A stretch of 7,848 bases of DNA, from the NCBI GenBank assembly GCA_946480125.1, contig CAMLIY010000148.1, forward strand, positions 1 through 7,848, given 5' to 3'. The stretch is from an uncultured Asticcacaulis sp. GTDB taxonomy: Bacteria > Pseudomonadota > Alphaproteobacteria > Caulobacterales > Caulobacteraceae. This document shows positions 1-6,010 of this stretch, one piece after another. Made by a program: the position numbers and the translations under genes. How positions within the stretch are numbered: position 1 is the stretch's first letter; the number at the start of each line of letters is the position of its first letter. Under the pieces are notes generated by a model. It saw nothing but the letters and a program-made list of their open reading frames with translations. It searched no databases and was not told the DNA's origin.

Positions 1-72
1 AGGGCGGTAACGGAAGCTGTGGTCATGATGGGTCTTGTTATGATCGTCTCAGGAACTAAGTATGGCGCATGA
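1..72 (+). CDS. C-terminal end of an unidentified upstream protein (partial)
   Basis: Reading frame 1 is open from the window edge to a TGA at 70-72 and gives 23 residues ending MIVSGTKYGA. The segment VVMMGLVMIV is hydrophobic and could be the end of a last membrane helix, but it is too short to identify. The stop overlaps the ATG of the glycosyltransferase as ATGA (69-72), the usual arrangement for translationally coupled genes. That overlap is the main reason to believe this is a real gene end. An open stretch of 23 codons can occur by chance, so the call is tentative. Confidence 0.5.
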   Translation, partial: RAVTEAVVMMGLVMIVSGTKYGA

Positions 73-1031
73 CAGGTGAATTTCCGATTCTTTTGCTGGC
101 CCTGTGCGAGCCCGCCAAGGCCTTGAGCCTCAGCGGCGTCATCGCGCGCCTGAAACAGGAAGTTCCCCATGCCCGGATTACATTGGCGACAACACGGGAA
201 TCCGCGGCGCTGTTCCAAGATGACGACTTGGTCGATGAGATACAAGCCTTCGACGGCGCCTTATTTAAATTGAAATCGCTTCATGGCCTGAGTGAACTCA
301 GCCGGCGCAAATGGGGATTGTGCGTTGATATCGGACCCACGCTTATTTCCCGTATGATGAAGGCCAAGACGCGTTTTACGCTCAACCCGAACGATTCGGC
401 CGGTGTGCTGGAGCAGATTGCCGGCAGGCTTAATCTCAATCCGCTGGAAATGACTCCGCGTCTGCGGGTTTCGCCGCGCCGCGAAGCGCAGGTGCGCAGC
501 CTGATAGACAACGGCCGCGAAACGGCGCCGCTGATTGTCATGGCGCCCGGCGCTGGCTGGCTGGGCCGCCGCTGGCCAACGGAGCGTTTCGCTGTGCTGG
601 CGACGAGGCTTATGCGTGAGGAAGGACCTTTTGCCAATCATCGCCTGCTGATAATAGGGTCGGAAGACGAGCGCGATACCTTGCAAGCCCTGCGCATGGC
701 GACGCCACGCGCCAAGGTGATGGAAATCGGCGGTGAGGTGACGGTGCTCAATGCCTATGCGGCATTGCGTCAGGCGGTACTATTCGTGGGCAATGATGAA
801 CTGTGGCTGCATCTCGCGGCGGCATCAGGCGCCGCCACCTTCGGATTGTTCGGACCGTCAGATGAGGCCGACGCGCCGATCAGCGGCAATGTGCTGACCA
901 TTCGCGGACCGCGCAGCCTGGCGGACATTCAGGCGATCGATCCCAGGCTCAGGCAGAATGTATGCCATATGCTCGATCTGACCATAGATCGCGTGGCTGC
1001 GGTGATCGAAAAAGATATGACAGATCGCTAG
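69..1031 (+). CDS. Glycosyltransferase family 9 (heptosyltransferase-like) protein, divergent
   Basis: This 320-residue protein has the two-domain plan of GT9 lipopolysaccharide heptosyltransferases (WaaC/WaaF), which move heptose from ADP-heptose onto the lipid A-core at the cytoplasmic face of the inner membrane. The C-terminal nucleotide-sugar half is recognisable: APGAGWLGRRWP at residues 159-170, a GND..LHLAAASG block at 241-254 and LFGPSDE at 260-266. The N-terminal half has the fold pattern (strand ILLLAL, later WGLCVDIG at 82-89) but lacks the family GD motif: the matching place reads CEPAKAL (13-19). The usual NDSG is NDEL here. The start at 69 is chosen because it overlaps the upstream stop as ATGA; AGGA at 51-54 lies rather far away (14 bases). 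The family is fairly sure. The donor, the acceptor and even catalytic activity are not. It could be a polysaccharide or glycoprotein transferase, or a degenerate paralogue. Confidence 0.8.
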   Translation: MTGEFPILLLALCEPAKALSLSGVIARLKQEVPHARITLATTRESAALFQDDDLVDEIQAFDGALFKLKSLHGLSELSRRKWGLCVDIGPTLISRMMKAKTRFTLNPNDSAGVLEQIAGRLNLNPLEMTPRLRVSPRREAQVRSLIDNGRETAPLIVMAPGAGWLGRRWPTERFAVLATRLMREEGPFANHRLLIIGSEDERDTLQALRMATPRAKVMEIGGEVTVLNAYAALRQAVLFVGNDELWLHLAAASGAATFGLFGPSDEADAPISGNVLTIRGPRSLADIQAIDPRLRQNVCHMLDLTIDRVAAVIEKDMTDR

Positions 1032-1121
1032 GCATTCGCTTCACAACACGGTGCGGGGCCTTGCGGTCAGCGGGCACGAGGGCTAGTGTCCGGCCACTGA
1101 TCTGACTGTTAGGAAGCCGCC

Positions 1122-2450
1122 ATGCCCCGTAATTTCGACCTTATCATCCGCAATGCAGATATTATCAATCATGCCGGGCGGGGCAAGGGCGATATCGGCA
1201 TTACTGGCGGCAAGTTCGCGGCCTTTGGTGATTTGTCGCAGGCCTCGGCCGGAGAAATATTTGATGCCACCGGCCTGCTGGCCATGCCGGGCGTGATCGA
1301 TACGCAGGTCCACTTCCGCGAGCCGGGGCTGGAATGGAAGGAAGACCTGGAGACCGGTTCCCAGGCCGCCGTTATGGGCGGGGTTGTGGCCGTTTTCGAG
1401 ATGCCCAATACCAACCCGACCACCACCAATGCCGAAGCCTTTGCGGATAAACTGGCCCGCGCCCATCACCGTATGCACTGCGACCATGCCTTTTATGTCG
1501 GCGGCACGCATGAAAACGTCCATCAACTGGGAGAACTGGAGCGCATCAAGGGCTGCTGCGGCGTCAAGGTGTTCATGGGCGCGTCTACCGGCACCCTGCT
1601 GATCGCCGATGATGAGGGCGTGGCCAAGGTGCTGGCCAATGTCAATCGCCGCGCCACCTTCCATAGTGAGGATGAATACCGTCTGGCCGAGCGCCGTCCG
1701 CTGGCGCGGGAGAACGACTGGACCAGCCATGATTTCGTCCGTGACGCGCAATCGGCTATCCAGTCGACCCACCGTCTGGTGCGGCTGGCGCGCGAAGCCG
1801 GCAAACGCATCCACGTGCTTCATGTGACGACGAAGGAAGAGATCGAATTCCTCTCTGAAAACAAAGACATCGCCACGGTCGAGATCACGCCGCAGCATCT
1901 CACCCTGGTGGCGCCGGAGGCCTATGAACGTCTCAAGGGGCTGGCGCAAATGAACCCGCCGATTCGTGACCAGTACCATGTCGATGGTCTGTGGCACGGC
2001 ATAAATGGCGGCATCGCCGATGTGCTGGGGTCTGATCACGCCCCGCATACCCTCGAAGAAAAAGCCAAGCCTTATCCGCAATCGCCTTCGGGCATGCCGG
2101 GTGTGCAGACCTTGTTGCCGGTTATGCTGACCCATGTCGCCAATGGCCGGATGTCGCTGGAGCGGCTGGTTGACCTGACCTCAGCCGGTGCGCAGCGCGT
2201 CTTCGGCGTGGCTGGCAAGGGCCGGATGGCTGAAGGTTTCGATGGGGACGTCACCCTGGTTGACCTCAACCACAAGCGGGTTCTGCGCCATGCCGACATG
2301 CGTACCCGCAGCGGATGGACCCCGTTCGACGGTATGGAAGTCACCGGCTGGCCCAAGGCGACCATCATCCGCGGCAAGGTGGTCATGCGCGATGACGAGA
2401 TCATCCGCCCGTCGCAGGGTGAGGCCTGTCGCTTCATGGAAAGCCTTTAG
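1122..2450 (+). CDS. pyrC: Dihydroorotase, class I (amidohydrolase superfamily)
   Basis: This cytoplasmic enzyme of de novo pyrimidine synthesis interconverts carbamoyl-aspartate and dihydroorotate. It has 442 residues, normal for the class I family. Visible motifs, in order: PGVID at 56-60 followed by H64-F-R66-EPG, the substrate-binding EMPNTNPTTT (93-102), GVKVFMG with the expected carboxylated lysine K149, metal-ligand candidates H181 (TFHSEDE) and H234 (IHVLHVTTKEE), QMNPPIR (276-282), and DVLGSDHAPHTLEEK with catalytic D305. The first histidine of the family's HxH metal motif is glutamine here (Q62). AGGAAG at 1111-1116 is a good ribosome binding site for the ATG. The gene follows the glycosyltransferase by 90 bases with no strong terminator between, so it may be co-transcribed. 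No pyrB is adjacent. Related hydantoinases and allantoinases share the fold, but the EPG, NPP.R and SDHAPH motifs favour dihydroorotase. An enzyme-inactive homologue is possible but less likely. Confidence 0.92.
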   Translation: MPRNFDLIIRNADIINHAGRGKGDIGITGGKFAAFGDLSQASAGEIFDATGLLAMPGVIDTQVHFREPGLEWKEDLETGSQAAVMGGVVAVFEMPNTNPTTTNAEAFADKLARAHHRMHCDHAFYVGGTHENVHQLGELERIKGCCGVKVFMGASTGTLLIADDEGVAKVLANVNRRATFHSEDEYRLAERRPLARENDWTSHDFVRDAQSAIQSTHRLVRLAREAGKRIHVLHVTTKEEIEFLSENKDIATVEITPQHLTLVAPEAYERLKGLAQMNPPIRDQYHVDGLWHGINGGIADVLGSDHAPHTLEEKAKPYPQSPSGMPGVQTLLPVMLTHVANGRMSLERLVDLTSAGAQRVFGVAGKGRMAEGFDGDVTLVDLNHKRVLRHADMRTRSGWTPFDGMEVTGWPKATIIRGKVVMRDDEIIRPSQGEACRFMESL

Positions 2451-2489
2451 GACTCTGATCTTTGGCCGATTAGTGCGTTGGCATCGCTT

Positions 2490-2510
2490 GCGGGTATCAA
2501 ACATACCCGC
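2490..2510. terminator. Perfect 8-bp hairpin after pyrC
   Basis: GCGGGTAT (2490-2497) and ATACCCGC (2503-2510) form a perfect 8-bp stem with a five-base loop, 39 bases after the pyrC stop. No T-run follows on either strand, so it is not a textbook intrinsic terminator. It may stabilise the 3' end, help Rho-dependent ending, or belong to a dispersed intergenic repeat. Confidence 0.4.
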
Positions 2511-2541
2511 GTCGCTCGCCGCCTATTACTCGTCACAAAGC

Positions 2542-2562
2542 TCAGGCCTTAAAGGGGCCTGA
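2542..2562 (-). terminator. Hairpin just after the lipoprotein gene, weak terminator
   Basis: TCAGGCC (2542-2548) pairs with GGCCTGA (2556-2562), and the stem can be extended inward by two G-T pairs. It begins 10 bases beyond the stop of the minus-strand lipoprotein gene. The downstream sequence on the minus strand is only CTTTG, so the T-tract is poor. It could serve both convergent genes. Position is the strongest argument. Confidence 0.4.
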
Positions 2563-2571
2563 TCGCAACAG

Positions 2572-3402
2572 TCAAAGACAAGCTTTGAGAAGCTTCGCCT
2601 TATGCGCCTCATATTCCGGCGAGGGCCTAGAGCGCGAAACGAACAGGTTGGGCGACAAGGCTATATCAGGCGCGCCCATCCATTTGCCTTCGGTATCAAT
2701 GATCAGGCCGGGCAGACAGGCCGCGGGCCCACGTGGCAGGGCGAACAGATCCACCAGATTGGCGGAGCGGTCGGGCCGACGTTGCAGCAACCATGCCTTG
2801 TCGCCGGCGATGATCACCTCGCCATTAACCGGAAGCACGTAGCGGTCATTGCCAACCTTTTGCGCGCAGCCCGCCTTAAGCGGATTGCCGGAATCGACCG
2901 ACATATCGCGTGTGCACAGACCACGTGCCTGAAGGGTGACGGCATTTTCCACGGAATAGGCGGTGAAATAGGTCGCGAAGGTTGCATCCTGCACACCGAT
3001 ACGCAAACCGTCGAACAAGCCGCGCTGAACGCCATCGAAGCCGGCCGGACTCACCAATACGTGGCGACCGGAAGTACCGACCGGGCGCCAGAGATCCGGG
3101 CTGTAGGTCGAGCCGGTTGGCATCATGACCGATAGATAGGCGATGCCGGTTGCATCGGCCTTAAGCAAGGGGTGCCAGCGTTTTTTGACCAGGATTTCGC
3201 AGGCTTCCTTATCGCAATCACCAGGACGGACTTGCACCGAAGGCATCTGCGCCTTGGCGTCTGTGGCGGGGAAAAGCTGTATCTCTCCCTTTGTGGACGG
3301 CGTCGGAATAACGTAGGACGGGCCTTTTTCAGGTTTTGTAAGCAAATCGCAGCCGCCGAGAAACGCCAGGGCCCCTATGGTTGCGCCAATCCAGAGTTTC
3401 AT
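2572..3402 (-). CDS. Putative lipoprotein of unknown function with six paired-looking cysteines
   Basis: I do not recognise a family. From the chosen start the protein has 276 residues. Residues 1-17 form a short lipoprotein signal peptide (MKLW, then a hydrophobic core), with lipobox LGGC and lipidated C18. The +2 residue is Asp, which in E. coli keeps lipoproteins in the inner membrane; whether that rule holds here is unknown. The mature part has a low-complexity linker (KPEKGPSYVIPTPS), then a mostly beta-like domain with cysteines at 63, 68, 163, 179, 229 and 275. Their close spacing suggests three disulfides, which fits a periplasmic location. An in-frame ATG 12 bases upstream (3414) would add METI, but GGAG lies six bases before the 3402 ATG and none before the other, so 3402 is preferred. 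The gene lies downstream of the five-repeat cysteine protein on the same strand, but a strong terminator separates them, so it probably has its own promoter or relies on read-through. Confidence 0.75.
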   Translation of the reverse strand: MKLWIGATIGALAFLGGCDLLTKPEKGPSYVIPTPSTKGEIQLFPATDAKAQMPSVQVRPGDCDKEACEILVKKRWHPLLKADATGIAYLSVMMPTGSTYSPDLWRPVGTSGRHVLVSPAGFDGVQRGLFDGLRIGVQDATFATYFTAYSVENAVTLQARGLCTRDMSVDSGNPLKAGCAQKVGNDRYVLPVNGEVIIAGDKAWLLQRRPDRSANLVDLFALPRGPAACLPGLIIDTEGKWMGAPDIALSPNLFVSRSRPSPEYEAHKAKLLKACL

Positions 3403-3450
3403 GATCGTCTCCATTGCATCGGGAACGTGTTACCGCAGCAAATCGGCATG

Positions 3451-3488
3451 AAAAAGGCCCGCGGAGCAAAAAGCTTCGCGGGCCTTTT
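3451..3488 (-). terminator. Strong intrinsic terminator of the five-repeat cysteine protein gene
   Basis: Bases 3452-3463 and 3477-3488 are perfectly complementary (12 bp, core GGCCCGCG), and AGC/GCT adds three inner pairs around an A-rich loop. Read on the minus strand, the GC-rich stem ends in a run of five T. It starts 16 bases beyond the TAA of the upstream gene and ends about 49 bases before the lipoprotein start, so it should separate the two transcripts. The A-run before the stem gives a short T-run on the plus strand too, but no plus-strand gene ends here. Confidence 0.88.
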
Positions 3489-3503
3489 CAGCTAACATTG
3501 CGT

Positions 3504-4949
3504 TTAGTCGGCTGAGGCGTAGGTACCATTACCGGGTATCTGGCACTGGACCGGATCACCATGCGACTTGGCGATCTTGCATGGCACCGAATCGGTCAGC
3601 TTGTCACGCTTGGCGGACAGGATGGCGATATAGCCGCGTTTGTTGGCGCAGGCGATCTCGGTAATGACGGCGCCTTCGATGCCGTCGGATTCGCCAATGT
3701 AACGCACATCGCTGACATCGCAGTCCTTGCCGGGCTGCGCCACCTTGATCAGCTTATCAAGCTGGGCGCGCAGTACGGATTCGGTAACCAGGGTGCAGTT
3801 TTTGCGGTTTGTCTGATCGATGAAGCAATCGTTCATACGCAGGCTGGACGTGCTGCCCGGCTGCGGTACGAAGCCGATCAGGCCCCAGGGCTGTTCCTTG
3901 CACTTAAACTCAACATAATCGCGCTTTGTCTGCTCCTGAGTACCGACGACATTATAGTCTTCGACCGTGCAGGGGAAGCCACCCTTGGCCAGTTGCGCTG
4001 AATAGGTGCCTTTGGCGTCAGCGGCAGCTACGCCGGCATCGGTGAACTTGCAGCCGCCCAGACCTGCGGCGCTGGCGCAGGGAATGTTACGCTGCACGGT
4101 ATTGTCGAGCTTGGTGAGAACGATGAAACCAGGCTTGTTGGCACAGCCAAATTCATAAAAATTGCCGTCGTTTTCCTTGTTAACGCCAATAAAGCGCGCA
4201 TTATTGACCTGGCAGTCCTTGTCTGCGGCAGCGGCTATAGGCTTTAAACCCGCCGTCATTTGATCCTTGGTCGTGAACTCACAGGCGGAAGTAGTGCCCT
4301 CAACGGCCAGGCAATTCTTGAAATCGACCGGTGCCTTGGCGCCAAGCTGGGCATAATCGATGACGCCGCCAGCCTGGGCGCCGCAACCAACTTCATACCG
4401 GTCAATCAGCGGGGCGGTAGAGGTTGAACCGATGACGCGGACATTGCTGATTTGGCATCCCGGCAGGTAGGGCTGGACCACCGGGGTGAGCCAGGCATAG
4501 TGCGGTTTGTTTTCGGGCAGGACGCATTCAATAGAACCGGGGTTCTTAAGCGCCAGTTTGGCCGCGAGCGAACAGGTAAAGGCCTGGCCGACTTCAGTGG
4601 GGGAAACGCTGGTGACGATAAAACCAGGACCGGTCTTGCAGGCCACTTCATATAACTGGCCCTTGACCTTGGTACCGTCGGCCTTGGCGAATTCGGTGCC
4701 ACCCAGAAGATAAGCATCGGCTGGGACGCAATCGACCTTGGCCAGGGCAATAATGGCCGGAATATCGGTCATGCTCTTGGCCTGGACAGCGGGATCGATC
4801 TTGAATTCGCCCGCCGGGACTGGCTCTGCTTTTTTCTCGTCGGCATAGGCGTTTTGCGCGCCGGTACTGGCAATCACTGCCAATCCGAGGGCGATGGCAA
4901 GGGTCTGCGCCCTTTGTGCCAACATTTTGAAATTAATATATTTTTTCAT
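3504..4949 (-). CDS. Secreted protein with five degenerate four-cysteine repeats, function unknown
   Basis: This 481-residue protein belongs to no family I can name. Residues 1-36 are a Sec signal peptide: basic start, hydrophobic LAIALGLAVIA, cleavage predicted after AYA at 34-36. The mature protein has exactly 20 cysteines in five units: 74/104/126/142, 165/189/213/223, 246/269/291/300, 327/350/375/385 and 410/434/457/469. Each unit begins with C-x(3)-polar-aromatic/V-(I/V)G, has a (Y/V/T)E-x-x-C second cysteine followed by a GxI-type strand (GFIV, GVID, GFIV, GLIG, GYIA), then two more cysteines 9-16 apart. The period is 81-91 residues. An even, regular cysteine count with a signal peptide implies disulfide-bonded domains in the periplasm or outside the cell. 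GGAGAG at 4959-4964 (minus strand), nine bases before the ATG, supports the start. A 277-base divergent region lies upstream and a strong terminator downstream, so it is probably monocistronic. A binding or structural role is a guess. Confidence 0.85.
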   Translation of the reverse strand: MKKYINFKMLAQRAQTLAIALGLAVIASTGAQNAYADEKKAEPVPAGEFKIDPAVQAKSMTDIPAIIALAKVDCVPADAYLLGGTEFAKADGTKVKGQLYEVACKTGPGFIVTSVSPTEVGQAFTCSLAAKLALKNPGSIECVLPENKPHYAWLTPVVQPYLPGCQISNVRVIGSTSTAPLIDRYEVGCGAQAGGVIDYAQLGAKAPVDFKNCLAVEGTTSACEFTTKDQMTAGLKPIAAAADKDCQVNNARFIGVNKENDGNFYEFGCANKPGFIVLTKLDNTVQRNIPCASAAGLGGCKFTDAGVAAADAKGTYSAQLAKGGFPCTVEDYNVVGTQEQTKRDYVEFKCKEQPWGLIGFVPQPGSTSSLRMNDCFIDQTNRKNCTLVTESVLRAQLDKLIKVAQPGKDCDVSDVRYIGESDGIEGAVITEIACANKRGYIAILSAKRDKLTDSVPCKIAKSHGDPVQCQIPGNGTYASAD

Positions 4950-5024
4950 TTGAGGAGACTCTCCGCTGCTCCAGACCTGTGACGTACTCTGGCGGTTTGC
5001 CCCGCCGTGAATTAATTTTCAATA

Positions 5025-5053
5025 AGTTTATTTCCCGGTTGTGGCGAATACAA
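5025..5053 (-). promoter_or_regulatory. Candidate promoter for the secreted repeat protein (weak)
   Basis: On the minus strand TTGTAT (5048-5053) and TAAACT (5025-5030) are separated by 17 bases. The match to the -35 box is only TTG; the -10 box matches four of six. Transcription from here would give a leader of about 70 bases containing a small GGCGG/CCGCC hairpin (4991-5006). This AT-rich stretch is the most promoter-like part of the gap on this strand, but the call rests on consensus matching alone. Confidence 0.25.
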
Positions 5054-5119
5054 GGCGTCTTTGATGCCCCTCAAATGCTGAGAAGCGCGCGCATCATGCA
5101 TGGCGGGGCGTCGGCCTTG

Positions 5120-5141
5120 CCAAATTTCATAAGAAATTTGG
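5120..5141. repeat. Perfect 9-bp inverted repeat with 4-base loop in the divergent intergenic region
   Basis: CCAAATTTC (5120-5128) and GAAATTTGG (5133-5141) are perfect reverse complements around ATAA. A second, interrupted pair, CCTTG (5115-5119) with CAAGG (5148-5152), flanks it. No T-run follows and no gene ends here, so it is not an ordinary terminator. It lies about 85 bases before the crotonase start and about 170 bases before the secreted-protein start. It could be an operator, an RNA hairpin, or one copy of a dispersed intergenic repeat. Confidence 0.5.
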
Positions 5142-5169
5142 AGAAGACAAGGGTTTAGGTCGGGATGCA

Positions 5170-5187
5170 GTTGCCGTTAACGTCAAC
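5170..5187. promoter_or_regulatory. 18-bp imperfect palindrome upstream of the crotonase gene, possible operator
   Basis: GTTGCCGTTAACGTCAAC is self-complementary at eight of nine pairs, centred on GTTAAC. It ends 39 bases before the crotonase ATG. A weak promoter guess, TTGCCG (5171-5176), 17 bases, then TATGCC (5194-5199), overlaps it, so a dimeric repressor bound here would cover the -35 box. Crotonase genes are often controlled by TetR- or GntR-type regulators, but no regulator gene is present in the window and the binding protein is unknown. Confidence 0.35.
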
Positions 5188-5226
5188 TTGCGTTATGCCT
5201 GAGATTAAACAGGGATGTGAAAAAAA

Positions 5227-5982
5227 ATGAGTGATGTCATAACCCGTCTCGACAACGGCGTACTGAGGCTCAGGCTCAATCGGCCTGGCAAGAAAAATGC
5301 CCTGACCAAAGCCATGTATAGCGCTCTGACAGATGGACTGGCGAAAGCTTCCGCTGACGCGGCAGTACAGGTGGTTGTGATTTCCGCTGAAGGCAGCGAT
5401 TTTTGCGCCGGTAACGATATTGCTGATTTCGCCCAGGATCTGCCTTTATTTCAGGATGAAAGCGTTGATCATGACGATATGCCGGTGTTTCGTTTCCTGA
5501 AGGCGCTCACCTTTTTTGACAAGCCTCTGATTGCGGCTGTGCAGGGGCAGGCGGTAGGGGTCGGAGTCACCTTGTTGCTGCATTGTGATCTGGTCTTGGC
5601 GGCCGATGATATTCGCCTGAGCCTGCCGTTTCTGAAGCTTGGGCTGGTGCCGGAAGCGGGCTCAACCTTATTATTGCCAGAACGGATTGGTCACGCGCGC
5701 GCTTTTGCCTGGCTGGCGCTGGGTGAGGTGATCGGTGCTGAAGAAGCGCGTCATCTAGGGCTGATCAGCAGCATAGCGACGCGTGACGGACTGGACCCAG
5801 CCGTTTTAGCCATGGCGCATAAGCTGGTGAAGCTGTCACCGTCCAGCCTGCGGCATACCAAGGCTCTCATGCGTGACCCGCAAAAAGTATGGCAAGTTAT
5901 CCGGTCGGAAGCCGCTATTTTTCGTCAGCAACTGGCCAGCCCGGAAACGCAAGCTGCCTTCATGGCTTTTCTGACGAAATAA
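5227..5982 (+). CDS. Enoyl-CoA hydratase/isomerase family (crotonase) protein, isomerase-like active site
   Basis: This 251-residue protein is a typical single-domain crotonase acting on an acyl-CoA thioester in the cytoplasm. The oxyanion-hole segments are present: FCAGNDI at 59-65 and the GQAVGVGVT block at 107-115, followed by CDLVLAADD. The two glutamates used by enoyl-CoA hydratase for water addition are absent: the matching positions are T115 and F135. A glutamate is instead found in GLVPEAGS (E143), the place used by delta3,delta2-enoyl-CoA isomerases of the yeast Eci1/PECI type. The more likely reaction is therefore double-bond isomerisation of unsaturated fatty acyl-CoAs before beta-oxidation; a general hydratase label would be misleading. 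AGGGA at 5211-5215 lies 11 bases before the ATG, slightly long. A palindrome at 5170-5187 may regulate it. No other beta-oxidation gene is nearby. Confidence 0.9.
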   Translation: MSDVITRLDNGVLRLRLNRPGKKNALTKAMYSALTDGLAKASADAAVQVVVISAEGSDFCAGNDIADFAQDLPLFQDESVDHDDMPVFRFLKALTFFDKPLIAAVQGQAVGVGVTLLLHCDLVLAADDIRLSLPFLKLGLVPEAGSTLLLPERIGHARAFAWLALGEVIGAEEARHLGLISSIATRDGLDPAVLAMAHKLVKLSPSSLRHTKALMRDPQKVWQVIRSEAAIFRQQLASPETQAAFMAFLTK

Positions 5983-6010
5983 ACCGATGCAATAATTGCG
6001 GGCAGGTTCA

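Noticed and set aside
62..79. ATG at 62 with ideal spacing to AGGA, as start of the glycosyltransferase
   Set aside because: It is in another frame and stops after five codons; the ATG at 69 opens the real frame.
1085..1098. Small palindrome AGTGTCCGGCCACT between the glycosyltransferase and pyrC
   Set aside because: One pair is mismatched, there is no T-run and no promoter context, and the remaining stem is too short to support a terminator or operator.
1083..2135. Long minus-strand open frame (350 codons) opposite pyrC
   Set aside because: The plus strand encodes a clear dihydroorotase. The reverse frame is His/Gly/Arg-rich with no family motif, as expected for the complement of a GC-biased gene.
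2602..3135. Plus-strand open frame of 177 codons opposite the lipoprotein gene
   Set aside because: The minus strand has a lipobox, a good ribosome binding site and disulfide-like cysteine spacing; the plus frame shows no such signals.
3403..3414. Upstream ATG adding METI to the lipoprotein
   Set aside because: It has no ribosome binding site, while GGAG lies at good spacing before the ATG at 3402, and MKLW makes a better signal-peptide start.
3561..4001. Plus-strand open frame of 146 codons opposite the five-repeat protein
   Set aside because: It is antisense to a gene with a signal peptide and regular repeats. Its own apparent pattern is the complement of those repeats.
5177..5191. Possible CtrA box (TTAA-N7-TTGC) upstream of the crotonase
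   Set aside because: Only one half matches TTAA; the match is too weak to separate from chance.
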